From positions 62,001-126,000 of the forward strand of contig CALUOO010000011.1 in assembly GCA_944322345.1 (NCBI GenBank): a stretch of 64,000 nt of DNA, written 5' to 3'. The notes under the pieces are model-generated. The model was given only the letters and a program-made list of their open reading frames with translations. It was not told where the DNA came from and ran no database searches. The DNA comes from an uncultured Bacteroides sp. Its GTDB lineage: Bacteria; Bacteroidota; Bacteroidia; Bacteroidales; Bacteroidaceae. Shown piece after piece: positions 26,190-33,619 of this stretch (the stretch's first letter is position 1; every line of letters starts with the position of its first letter). A program made the position numbers and the translations under genes.

Positions 26190-27224
26190 TCAGTTTTTAA
26201 TGGCAACCTTGATGACTCCGTCAAGCCGGTTCTCGAAAATCCGGTAGGCCTCTTCTATTTCGCAAAGCGGAAAGCGGTGGGTGATGAGTGGAGTGGTGTC
26301 TATCTGTCCGTCGGCGATGAGGCGGAGTATCTCGGCACAATCGCATCCGTCTACACCTCCGGTCTTGAACGTGAGGTTCTTGCCATACATATCGGGCAGC
26401 GGGAGCTGCTGCGGACGGTCGTAAAGAGCCACAACTGTGACAATGGCGTTGGGACGTGCACATTCCCATGCAAGGCGGAAGGTATCGTCGGCACCTGCCA
26501 CTTCGATCACGACGTCTGCTCCTCCATGTTCGCTTTGCTTCTTAACGAACTCTTTACACTCTTCGGGAGTCGTCAGCAGCACGTCCGGATAATGCTCGCG
26601 GACAAAGCGGGCACGTTCGTCCGACTTTTCACATACAATGATGCGGCGCGGACGTTTCAGCATGGTGCAGAGCAGTGTGCAGATGCCGGTAGGTCCGGCG
26701 CCAATAATCAGTACCGTGTCGTCTTCCGTTATTTCGGAGATGCGTGCCGCCCAGAATCCTGTGGCAAGAATATCGCCTACGAAGAGTGCCTGTTCGTCGG
26801 TCACATTGTCGGGGATGCGGTTCAGCCCCTGATTGGCGTGCGGTACACGCACGTATTCTGCCTGCCCTCCGTCGATGCGGCATCCCAATGCCCATCCGCC
26901 GTCGGGGTCTTCGCAGTTGTTCACATATCCGTGTTGGCAGAAGAAGCATTCTCCGCAGAAGGTTTCGACGTTGACCGTTACCCGGTCGCCCGGCTTGACG
27001 GAGGTAACTTGTGTTCCCACCTGTTCCACGACTCCTACCATTTCGTGTCCCACGGTGATGCCCGGTACGGCACGTGGGACACTGCCATGTTTGATATGCA
27101 GGTCGCTGGTACAAATACTGCCGAGGGTGACACGTACCAATGCGTCACTGGGGTCTTTCAGGGTGGGCTTTTCTTTTTCTGTAAGGGCGAAATGCCCTTT
27201 CTTGATGTATGTGTATGCTAACAT
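26190..27224 (-). CDS. Zinc-dependent medium-chain alcohol dehydrogenase
   Basis: The 344-residue product is a typical MDR enzyme. The catalytic zinc ligands lie in GSICTSDLH and GHEMVG, the structural zinc Cys set in CGECFFCQHGYVNNC, and the nucleotide-binding loop in LIIGAGPTGIC. The substrate is unknown, perhaps a secondary alcohol or polyol. Of two in-frame ATGs I chose 27224 (MLAYTYIKKGHFAL), because the upstream one (27248) overlaps the preceding gene and adds a non-conserved tail. It forms a three-gene minus-strand unit with the TIGR04076 and SDR genes. Confidence 0.88.
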   Translation of the reverse strand: MLAYTYIKKGHFALTEKEKPTLKDPSDALVRVTLGSICTSDLHIKHGSVPRAVPGITVGHEMVGVVEQVGTQVTSVKPGDRVTVNVETFCGECFFCQHGYVNNCEDPDGGWALGCRIDGGQAEYVRVPHANQGLNRIPDNVTDEQALFVGDILATGFWAARISEITEDDTVLIIGAGPTGICTLLCTMLKRPRRIIVCEKSDERARFVREHYPDVLLTTPEECKEFVKKQSEHGGADVVIEVAGADDTFRLAWECARPNAIVTVVALYDRPQQLPLPDMYGKNLTFKTGGVDGCDCAEILRLIADGQIDTTPLITHRFPLCEIEEAYRIFENRLDGVIKVAIKN

Positions 27225-27240
27225 GATGTTTTTTAATCGT

Positions 27241-27543
27241 TTATTCAATAACTTCTATCAGAAAACTTACGGGGCGGAAACCATCGTTACATGAAATCAT
27301 TGCCGAATGTCTGTTCTTCATCCAGCCGTCGTAGAGGTTGCTTGCACCGTATGTCAGTGCCATGACGAAGGGTGACATGCTTTGCCATGCACTTTCGCAC
27401 AGACCGTCGGGCTTTTGCCAGCCATCGGCGATGAACACTTCTCCTTCCTGCATGTCGCAGGCGTGTTCGATGGGATTCTCATACTTTTCTATCAAGTCGG
27501 TGTAACATGCTTTCCGCATGACCGTAATTTTGATTTTCTTCAT
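27241..27543 (-). CDS. TIGR04076 family small protein
   Basis: A 100-residue protein with the family pattern: MKKIKITVMRKACYTDLI at the start, EGEVFIADGWQKPDGLCESAW in parts, and ISCNDGFRPVSFLIE at the end. The family is of unknown function and often lies next to oxidoreductases in anaerobes. Here it sits between an SDR gene (15 bases upstream) and an alcohol dehydrogenase gene. Confidence 0.8.
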   Translation of the reverse strand: MKKIKITVMRKACYTDLIEKYENPIEHACDMQEGEVFIADGWQKPDGLCESAWQSMSPFVMALTYGASNLYDGWMKNRHSAMISCNDGFRPVSFLIEVIE

Positions 27544-27558
27544 CTTTCTGAGTTTGAT

Positions 27559-28332
27559 TTATGGATTATAGCTCCAGCCGCAGTCATTGTGATACACCAT
27601 CAGCCGGCTTATGCCTCCGTCTACGGTTATGTTTTCTCCGTTGATGAATGAATTGCGCTCGTCGCACAGAAACTCTACTGCACGGGCAATGTCGTCAGGC
27701 GTGCCTACTCTGCCGGACGGGTGCTGATCGGTGTCTCCCTGACTGTATTCTGGTGTATATGAATCGTTATGATAGCTTCCTGTATCTATCCATCCGGGAG
27801 CAATGGAGTTTACACGTGCCACGCCTGTCAGACTGACGGCAAGTGCATGGGTAAGTGCTGTTATTCCCCCTTTGGCGGCGGTGTAGCTTTCGGTGTTGGG
27901 CTGTGATTGGAAGGCGCGGGTAGATGAAATGTTGACGATGGAACCAATCCCTTGAAAATGCTCTTTGAAGAGCTTGGCTAGCAGATAGGGGGCTGCCACG
28001 CCTACACGCTGGACATAAAGAAAGTCCTCGTAGTCGCATCCTTCCAAAATGCCTCCGTGCATCAGGCAGGCATTGTTGACAAGGCAATGTATTCCTTCGG
28101 GATGCTCGCCGAGCACCAATGCGGCAAACTCTTCCAACGTCTGTTTCTCTGCGATGTCGCCAACATGGCCTGTCACCTTGTATTGTAGTTTGCGCATCCG
28201 TTCCACCTCTGCCAGTGTGTCTGTCTGGTTACTGTCGATAAAGTATACTGTATCTCCCTGCGAGGCAAAATGTTCCACAATGCAGCGGCCGATGCCTGCG
28301 GCTCCTCCTGTTACGACGATAATTCTGTTCAT
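27559..28332 (-). CDS. SDR family oxidoreductase
   Basis: This is a 257-residue classical short-chain dehydrogenase. It shows the cofactor loop TGGAAGIG (residues 8-15), the NNA motif in LVNNACLMHGG, and the catalytic Ser-Tyr-Lys (NISSTRAF and SYTAAKGG). The IAPGWIDTG motif follows. The substrate is unknown. It is first of a unit with the TIGR04076 and zinc alcohol dehydrogenase genes, which suggests a joint role in reducing or oxidising a small alcohol or sugar. Confidence 0.87.
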   Translation of the reverse strand: MNRIIVVTGGAAGIGRCIVEHFASQGDTVYFIDSNQTDTLAEVERMRKLQYKVTGHVGDIAEKQTLEEFAALVLGEHPEGIHCLVNNACLMHGGILEGCDYEDFLYVQRVGVAAPYLLAKLFKEHFQGIGSIVNISSTRAFQSQPNTESYTAAKGGITALTHALAVSLTGVARVNSIAPGWIDTGSYHNDSYTPEYSQGDTDQHPSGRVGTPDDIARAVEFLCDERNSFINGENITVDGGISRLMVYHNDCGWSYNP

Positions 28333-28419
28333 ATTGCTATTGTATGCTGATTGTTTCTATATCCTTTAGCTTTCGTTTTAAGTTTATTATGTTATGGATG
28401 AATTATTTCTTCCGTTGGG

Positions 28420-28427
28420 CAAATGTA
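28420..28427 (-). promoter_or_regulatory. Candidate -7 box for SDR-TIGR04076-ADH unit
   Basis: CAAATGTA on the plus strand reads TACATTTG on the minus strand, about 88 bases before the SDR ATG. No clear -33 element is seen. Confidence 0.45.
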
Positions 28428-28578
28428 AGAAAATTCTTTGGGTAAGTGACATTCAGAATCTGTCTTATATTGGACAGGAGAAACAGTTGTATTAGTTGTT
28501 TTTTGAATACAAGAGAATGAACCGAGAGGTTCTGCAGGGAACAGCTTTGTTTATTTCCGCATAAAGAAGAAGGTGTAT

Positions 28579-28622
28579 GCACGAGATGTGCATCTCGTAT
28601 TGCATGACATGCCCATCTCGTA
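28579..28622. repeat. Small 23-nt direct/inverted repeat, locus D
   Basis: CATCTCGTA occurs at 28591 and 28614, 23 bases apart, and its inverse ACGAGATG lies just before at 28581-28588. The first pair can form a tight hairpin. The layout recalls arrays A and C, but the sequence is different. Confidence 0.6.
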
Positions 28623-28728
28623 CATATTCGGCAGCCTTTCGCCGAGGATTGACAATACGGAGGTTGGATCATTAAAATAGAAGGTATAAGTGTTGGTTGA
28701 TACTAGGCGGAAAGAACTTTTTGAACAA

Positions 28729-29271
28729 TTATTTGTAAGAGTTAGGTTCTGCACTTTTAGACAACCAATATGTTATTTTATGCATTACTATCAGGTTTAG
28801 GATACAAAGAAGTGTTCCCAGTAGTGTGTAGAGAAATAGTTCATGTAGGGGAAAAAATTGGAATGTGTCATGTATGGCCCAAACGCAGTAAGGTAGGCAT
28901 AATACTGTGGAAACAATTGTTGGAATATATCCGCTCCATACGATAAACTGGACGAAATGAACGATAAGGTGAAGCCCAAACGCAGCCAGACAGCAGTACC
29001 ATGGTATTAAATTGCTTGTTTGTACACTTATGAATGTACAGGTGATAACTATCAAAAATTCCTCAACAGCAATTGTTACAAATCTCCGTGTAGTCATTTG
29101 TTCCATTTTTCGGATGATACGTCTCAATTTCGGAAAACGTCTATACAGTATGGTTCTGTTTCTTTTAATCCATGGACATATCATAAAGATTTCTTCCAGT
29201 TCGTGGATGAAGAAGAAAATTGGTAAGAGAAAAAGGAGTATGATTGAACTATTTATTTGAAAGCCGTTTAT
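28729..29271 (-). CDS. HXXEE domain membrane protein with apparent ATA start
   Basis: The reading frame encodes a hydrophobic protein with the family motif HELEE, followed by HFVQFIVWSGYIPTI and several helices. The first in-frame ATG (29184) comes after HELEE, so using it would drop the motif and the first helix. The frame is open back to a TGA inside the upstream gene, and in between there is no ATG, GTG or TTG. A natural start position is codon ATA at 29271-29269, which overlaps the upstream stop as ATAA, where ATGA would be expected. From there the protein is 180 residues. It may be translated weakly from ATA, from 29184, or not at all. Function is unknown. Confidence 0.65.
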   Translation of the reverse strand: MNGFQINSSIILLFLLPIFFFIHELEEIFMICPWIKRNRTILYRRFPKLRRIIRKMEQMTTRRFVTIAVEEFLIVITCTFISVQTSNLIPWYCCLAAFGLHLIVHFVQFIVWSGYIPTIVSTVLCLPYCVWAIHDTFQFFPLHELFLYTLLGTLLCILNLIVMHKITYWLSKSAEPNSYK

Positions 29272-30179
29272 TCGTTTTTGTTTTCAAACTTCATCTTCAG
29301 GATGGGAAACGGATTGCCTTGTTCGTCGGTTTCTGTCCGTTCAAATGTACGGAAGCCTAGATGGCGGTAGAATCCTTCAGCTTTCGGATTCTGTTCGTTT
29401 ACGTCTACATAGCTGGCATGATAATCTGTAATGGCTAGGCGGATAAGCAGTTTACCGAATCCGTAGCCGAAACACCGGGGCGAGACAAACAGCATTTCAA
29501 TCTTCTCTCCCTCGATTCCCATAAATGCAATGGGCATTTTGCCCTGATAGAGCACCAGTAATGTTTCGATTGCTTGGATGGCTTCTCTTACAAATGGAGT
29601 CAGACGACGGATGTCTTCTTCTGTCAGGAAGTGATGGCTGGCGTGTACGGAGACATTCCACACTTCGGTTAGCACATGGATGAGCGCCTCCGTCCGTTCC
29701 GACGGCGGGACGACGCGGGGAGTGGCAAGAATTCTGCGGAAATAAATCATGTCCCTCAGCACCTTGCCTTCCTCTACGATGGGATGGTCGTAGTGGAGGG
29801 TAAAGAAGTCGGGGACAGTATGTGAATAAGTAAAACCGCAACTTTTATAAAAGGAGACCGTTTGTGTGCTGTCGCCTGTGCCTACCATCAGGGTGTGGCA
29901 CACGTCGGCATAGTGCCGGCAGAGGTATTCTACCATTTGCTTCCCATACCCTTTGCGTTGATATTCAGGGGCAACAGCCAGATTCTTCAGTTCACGTACG
30001 CCATTTCCTTCGTCAGTCACGACGGCTACGGTAATAGGTACTGTTTCTGCTTCAGATTCATACATCACAAACATCTCTCCCCGCTCCAGATAGCGATCTA
30101 TCATCGACTCCTGTTCATCGGCAAGGAGAAGGAGGGGGAGGAAACGTTTCTTGTGGTCGGTGATGGCTTTTATTTTCAT
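29268..30179 (-). CDS. Tandem (double) GNAT acetyltransferase
   Basis: The 303-residue product contains two GNAT domains. The first (about 1-140) has LKNLAVAPEYQRKGYGKQMV and SFYKSCGF. The second (about 165-300) has IEMLFVSPRCFGYGFGKLLI and GFYRHLGF. Both acetyl-CoA loops look intact, so both halves may be active. No substrate can be named. It overlaps the upstream GNAT gene by ATGA (30179-30176), and its stop overlaps the expected start of the HXXEE gene. Confidence 0.88.
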   Translation of the reverse strand: MKIKAITDHKKRFLPLLLLADEQESMIDRYLERGEMFVMYESEAETVPITVAVVTDEGNGVRELKNLAVAPEYQRKGYGKQMVEYLCRHYADVCHTLMVGTGDSTQTVSFYKSCGFTYSHTVPDFFTLHYDHPIVEEGKVLRDMIYFRRILATPRVVPPSERTEALIHVLTEVWNVSVHASHHFLTEEDIRRLTPFVREAIQAIETLLVLYQGKMPIAFMGIEGEKIEMLFVSPRCFGYGFGKLLIRLAITDYHASYVDVNEQNPKAEGFYRHLGFRTFERTETDEQGNPFPILKMKFENKNE

Positions 30180-30700
30180 ACAAATTCTTCTTTCAGCAGT
30201 TCAAAATAGTGTACATTCACAAAACGGCTGTTCTTGAAACAGGCTTTCCGCAGGATGCTAACTTTCCGGAATCCGGTTTTCTCGAGTACGTGCATGGAAG
30301 CAATATTGTCTTCATAGACATTAGCAAATATGCGGATAACGTCTGTTTGGGCCAAGTATAATTGTAAAGCTTTGTGTAGGGCTTTGCTCATAATATTGCG
30401 ATTCCAAAAAGGTTCTGCTAACCAGTAACCTACTTCGGCATTAAACCGCTCTACATCTGTTCCACGTATGAAACTGATATTACCGACAGCCTCGTCGTTT
30501 ATCTCGATACAATATTCGCCGGATTCCTGGCGGTTTATTGCGTAGTCGATAAAGGTGCGGGCATCCTTTTCTGTATAAGGATACGGAAGTCGGTCACGGC
30601 AGTTGTCCCAAATCTTCTTATTGTTTAAGTAGTGAGCCAGCGGCGATACATCCGACATTTGCCAACTGCGCAACCGGAAAGAACATTTATTCATAATCAT
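30176..30700 (-). CDS. RimJ/RimL-type GNAT acetyltransferase
   Basis: A 174-residue acetyltransferase of the ribosomal-protein-acetylating type: FRLRSWQMSDVSPLAHYLNN at the N terminus in family style, EVGYWLAEPFWNRNIMSKAL as the acetyl-CoA loop, and NIASMHVLEKTGF near the C terminus. Family members act on protein N termini or small amines. It is the fifth gene of the minus-strand acetyltransferase operon. Confidence 0.88.
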   Translation of the reverse strand: MIMNKCSFRLRSWQMSDVSPLAHYLNNKKIWDNCRDRLPYPYTEKDARTFIDYAINRQESGEYCIEINDEAVGNISFIRGTDVERFNAEVGYWLAEPFWNRNIMSKALHKALQLYLAQTDVIRIFANVYEDNIASMHVLEKTGFRKVSILRKACFKNSRFVNVHYFELLKEEFV

Positions 30701-30737
30701 GGTGTGTGATAATATTATTTTCTCAGAATCTTTAGTA

Positions 30738-31793
30738 TTATATAAGTTTTTTCATTTTATAGTTGGTCAGTTGCAAGCGATTGGCTTGTTCACGTTGCTC
30801 CTGTTTTACTACATATCCATGGTGCTCAAAGAAAGGACGGGCTGTGATGCTCACTTCCGAGGTGATTTCATGGATACCTTGTTTTATGGCGTATGTCTCA
30901 ATCTGTTGCAGTAAGGCGGTAGCGATGCCTTGCCCTTGGTGATCTTTATGGATAAACATGGAATGCAGGTATCCGTCGTTGCGGATAGAGGTAAAGCCAA
31001 CGATGTGCCCCTCTACATTGCAGGCAGCAATGAAATGCAAGGTTGCAAGCAGTTCCTCCCAATGACCCGGACGGTTGCCACAAGAAGCCCAGTCCGCCAC
31101 TTCTTCGGCAGTATAGTCGCGGGCATTGACTGTCAGTACGGTATTGCAGAAGAGCTTTTTCAGCTCTGGTATATCAGTCGTGGTGACAGAGCGGAAAGTG
31201 ATGGCAGGTTGTAACCGGCGAATAATCCGACACGGATTACCCACAGCTACGCTATTGGATGGGATGGATTTGTTGACGATACTGCCTGCACCAATTACAC
31301 AGTTATTGCCGATGTTAACCCCGGGTAAAATAATCGCTCCTCCACCAATCCACACATCATTGCCAATGTTGATAGGCTGGGAACGGGTACGGAAGAACAG
31401 TTCTCCGGCAGCTTCGTCCCACTCTTTGACAAACCGTTCGCAGGCGTCCACAGGATGGGTGGCGGTATAGAACTGCACGTTGGGGGCGATGAGTACCCGA
31501 CTGCCGATTCGGATAAAGTTTTCGTCCATCATCGTACAGTTCATGTTGACGATGGTCTGTTCGCCAAGAAAGATGTGTTTACCACACTGGCAGGTAAAGT
31601 TTTTGCCAATGCTGGTGTGCCTGCCGATGCTTCCGAGCATTTGCTCCAACAGCTTGTGTTTCTCGCCTTCCGGAATGCCGCCGGTGTTGAATCGAGTCAG
31701 CAGTTTCTCGGTGCGAGCAATCATCTCCAGTACTTCTGCATCGAGCCGGTTGCAGTATGCTCCCGACAGGAAGTTCTCGTAATTGGTTCTCAT
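30738..31793 (-). CDS. Fusion of maltose-type hexapeptide acetyltransferase and GNAT
   Basis: The 351-residue product joins two unrelated acetyltransferase folds. Residues 1-195 are a maltose/galactoside O-acetyltransferase: N-terminal MRTNYENFLSGAYCN, catalytic His in YTATHPVD, and left-handed helix repeats (IGNDVWIGGGAIILPGV, IGAGSIVNKSIP). Residues about 200-351 are a GNAT domain with LHSMFIHKDHQGQGIATALL. The start at 31793 overlaps the upstream stop as ATGA. A longer frame to 31874 would lie inside the neighbour and is rejected. No stop or frameshift separates the halves, so it is a true fusion. Confidence 0.9.
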   Translation of the reverse strand: MRTNYENFLSGAYCNRLDAEVLEMIARTEKLLTRFNTGGIPEGEKHKLLEQMLGSIGRHTSIGKNFTCQCGKHIFLGEQTIVNMNCTMMDENFIRIGSRVLIAPNVQFYTATHPVDACERFVKEWDEAAGELFFRTRSQPINIGNDVWIGGGAIILPGVNIGNNCVIGAGSIVNKSIPSNSVAVGNPCRIIRRLQPAITFRSVTTTDIPELKKLFCNTVLTVNARDYTAEEVADWASCGNRPGHWEELLATLHFIAACNVEGHIVGFTSIRNDGYLHSMFIHKDHQGQGIATALLQQIETYAIKQGIHEITSEVSITARPFFEHHGYVVKQEQREQANRLQLTNYKMKKLI

Positions 31794-32182
31794 AGGCTTC
31801 TTCTTTTTAAGTCTCTCAGATATCTTTGTTGCTGCATCCTTAAATAGATTCTTGCGAACGGACGCATCCACCATTTTCTGACGGTGATGTATTCTGTAAA
31901 TTCTACCTCAGTCCCTTGTGCATTTTCTCGAAAAATGCCAGTCCAGTGTCCACTGATGTTCTCGTTTTCCATGTCGAGTTCGTAGCGTCGGCAGGGTTCG
32001 CAGGCAGTGACGGTGAAGCGGGTGGCTGTCCCGCCGGTGGTATATTCTGTAAAGTGGTTTGTGCCTGTCACTTCAATCCTATGGATATCGCTTCGCCATG
32101 CGTAGTCGTCGGGCGAAGTGACCGCTTGCCATATTGTCCGGATGTCGGCTTTGAGAATGGATGTTATGTTTGAAACAATCAT
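31790..32182 (-). CDS. SRPBCC/START-like domain protein
   Basis: A 130-residue protein with the polyketide-cyclase/START-like pattern: IVSNITSILKADIRTIWQAV, the DYAWRSDI segment, and FTEYITVRKWWMRPF toward the end. Such domains bind hydrophobic ligands in a deep cavity. Its stop overlaps the start of the fusion acetyltransferase gene as ATGA. Ligand unknown. Confidence 0.8.
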   Translation of the reverse strand: MIVSNITSILKADIRTIWQAVTSPDDYAWRSDIHRIEVTGTNHFTEYTTGGTATRFTVTACEPCRRYELDMENENISGHWTGIFRENAQGTEVEFTEYITVRKWWMRPFARIYLRMQQQRYLRDLKRRSL

Positions 32183-32186
32183 GCTG

Positions 32187-32717
32187 TTATCCTCCTTCCT
32201 GTTCCAACCTGTTCAGCATCTTTTGCAGATTGTCCTGATTCTCTTTGTCAGAGATGGTGGGGTCTTTGGTGAAACGCTCGCAAGGCAGATGTGGACACCC
32301 TTTGCAGTTTGTTTTCTTCTGTTTGTTGCAGCATTGATAGATGGGGCATATATCATCGCCTGTAAAACGAAGCCAGAATGCTTTCCCGTGAATCTTTCGG
32401 CAACCGCCGCAATGGGTGGGGAAATGACCGCACTCTATGCAGACCGCACCGCAGGGGGAGGGCTTGACAAAGTCGTCTTTCCACAACCACCATTGGCATT
32501 TCGCCGGGTTGGGATTCTCGGTGTTTACAAAATAGACCACAGCACGGTAGAGATAGAGCTGGCAACGGTCGATGGTATAGCCGCGCAGGCTGCATTCTTC
32601 CCTGTAGAGTTCTTCTGCGCTTTTACCCTTTAGGGAAGCGATGGTGGTGTAGCCCATAGCCAAGAGGTCCTGCTCTGTTCGTGTGCCTACGTTGGGGATG
32701 GTTCTAAGTTCGCTCAT
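32187..32717 (-). CDS. Helix-hairpin-helix (Cdd1-like) plus DUF3795 Cys-rich protein
   Basis: The 176-residue product combines an N-terminal helix-hairpin-helix (TIPNVGTRTEQDLLAMGYTT) of the kind called Cdd1 or pathogenicity-locus domain, with a C-terminal Cys-rich DUF3795 domain (CGAVCIECGHFP, CGGCRK, CPIYQCC, CKGCPHLPC). At least twelve cysteines suggest zinc binding. Function unknown. The gene is 6 bases from the upstream GNAT gene and 4 bases from the next one, so it is within the operon. Confidence 0.82.
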   Translation of the reverse strand: MSELRTIPNVGTRTEQDLLAMGYTTIASLKGKSAEELYREECSLRGYTIDRCQLYLYRAVVYFVNTENPNPAKCQWWLWKDDFVKPSPCGAVCIECGHFPTHCGGCRKIHGKAFWLRFTGDDICPIYQCCNKQKKTNCKGCPHLPCERFTKDPTISDKENQDNLQKMLNRLEQEGG

Positions 32718-32723
32718 GGTAGG

Positions 32724-33278
32724 TTATTGATTTAATTCTTTCCATTCTTGTATTGTCATTCGCATAAAGTGTTCGGTACGGACATCGCCCAACGGAGATT
32801 CTTTTCCCGTCTCTATATGGTGGAATCTGAAACCGCACTTGTCCATCACCCGGCGGGAGCGCAGGTTTCCATCATAATATCCGCACCATACAGCCTGTAT
32901 GTCCAGTTCCTCAAAACAACGGTGCAGCAGGCGGCGGACGGCTTCGGGAATCAGTCCCTGTCCCCAGTAGGGTACTCCAATCCAATAGCCTATTTCTGCG
33001 TCATGTCTGCCCATCTCTGCGCTATGCATTCCATCGCCGAACAGGATGCCGGCGCTGCCCACCGGTTCGTTGGTAGTTTTCAGCACAACGGCGTATGTCT
33101 CCGGTGCGGAGAAGATGGTACGGATTACTTCACGGCTCTCTTCTACAGAGGCATGTGGAGGCCATCCGCCATTTTGTCCGATAATCGGATGGCTGGCATA
33201 CTTGTAGAGGGCGGGTGCATCGTCTTCGTGCCAAGGACGAAGGATGAGGCGTTCTGTTTCAAGATAGTTGCTGTGCAT
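32724..33278 (-). CDS. RimJ/RimL-type GNAT acetyltransferase, first gene of operon
   Basis: A 184-residue acetyltransferase with ETERLILRPWHEDDAPALY at the N terminus, EIGYWIGVPYWGQGLIPEAV as the acetyl-CoA site and RVMDKCGF late. Of two in-frame ATGs, 33278 (MHSNYLETERL) is chosen because the upstream one (33305) lies inside the TATCTTTG promoter box at 33303-33310. It leads the seven-gene minus-strand operon that runs to 28729. Confidence 0.88.
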   Translation of the reverse strand: MHSNYLETERLILRPWHEDDAPALYKYASHPIIGQNGGWPPHASVEESREVIRTIFSAPETYAVVLKTTNEPVGSAGILFGDGMHSAEMGRHDAEIGYWIGVPYWGQGLIPEAVRRLLHRCFEELDIQAVWCGYYDGNLRSRRVMDKCGFRFHHIETGKESPLGDVRTEHFMRMTIQEWKELNQ

Positions 33279-33302
33279 GGTTTTTGGAGGTATGATGTTA
33301 TG

Positions 33303-33310
33303 CAAAGATA
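33303..33310 (-). promoter_or_regulatory. -7 box of acetyltransferase operon
   Basis: CAAAGATA on the plus strand reads TATCTTTG on the minus strand, 25 bases ahead of the preferred ATG of the first gene. It decides the start of that gene. Confidence 0.65.
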
Positions 33311-33377
33311 TTTATTCCGGTTGAAATCATTTTCATTTTATTCCTCTTTTTCCACAGATGCCTTTTTAATTGCGCAT

Positions 33378-33470
33378 TTCCCGGCACCCGGATCTTGGTC
33401 ATCTCTACACCCGGGTGTCGGGAATACTGAGATGGGGATGTTGGGAATGGCGACATCCGGATGTCGGGAA
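33378..33470. repeat. 23-nt repeat array with inverted unit, locus C
   Basis: CCGGGTGTCGGGAA (33411), GGGGATGTTGGGAA (33434) and CCGGATGTCGGGAA (33457) are spaced 23 bases apart. The reverse complement TTCCCGGCACCCGG occurs at 33378-33391. GACATCCGGATGTC (33452-33465) is also a perfect palindrome. The array sits in the 340-base gap between the divergent acetyltransferase and MarR operons, and I see no gene there. Confidence 0.75.
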
Positions 33471-33546
33471 ACTTTTAGAAGAATGTAGGTAAGGAGACGG
33501 CTGGATGGCTGCAAATAGAAACTTAAAGCAAATAGAGATTTTTTGT

Positions 33547-33570
33547 AAATAGTCAAATATTTGACTATTT
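33547..33570. promoter_or_regulatory. Perfect 24-bp palindrome, likely MarR operator
   Basis: The half-site AAATAGTCAAAT is followed directly by its reverse complement. It covers the -33 TTTG (33560-33563) of the downstream promoter and lies 50 bases before the MarR-family gene. Size, symmetry and position fit an autoregulatory operator of the MarR type. Confidence 0.75.
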
Positions 33571-33591
33571 GATGAAAAAGTTCTATCTTTG
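33560..33591 (+). promoter_or_regulatory. Promoter of MarR-efflux operon
   Basis: TTTG (33560-33563), a 20-base spacer and TATCTTTG (33584-33591) match the Bacteroides consensus. The -33 box is inside the 24-bp palindrome. Confidence 0.8.
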
Positions 33592-33619
33592 CGCCTCGAA
33601 AGGATAACACTTCAATATT

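Larger units (their letters stand above)
28333..28728. other. 396-base intergenic region
   Basis: This gap between the HXXEE gene and the SDR gene (both minus strand) holds a candidate promoter box at 28420-28427 and a small repeat/hairpin at 28579-28622. I see no convincing gene in it. Short frames on the minus strand cover the repeat and have no recognisable content. Confidence 0.6.

Noticed and set aside
26277-27221. Long plus-strand open frame opposite the alcohol dehydrogenase
   Set aside because: The minus-strand gene has all family motifs. The opposite frame has none and arises from GC-rich codon use.
31794-31874. Longer start for the fusion acetyltransferase
   Set aside because: It would overlap the upstream SRPBCC gene by 85 bases, while the ATGA overlap start matches the family N terminus.
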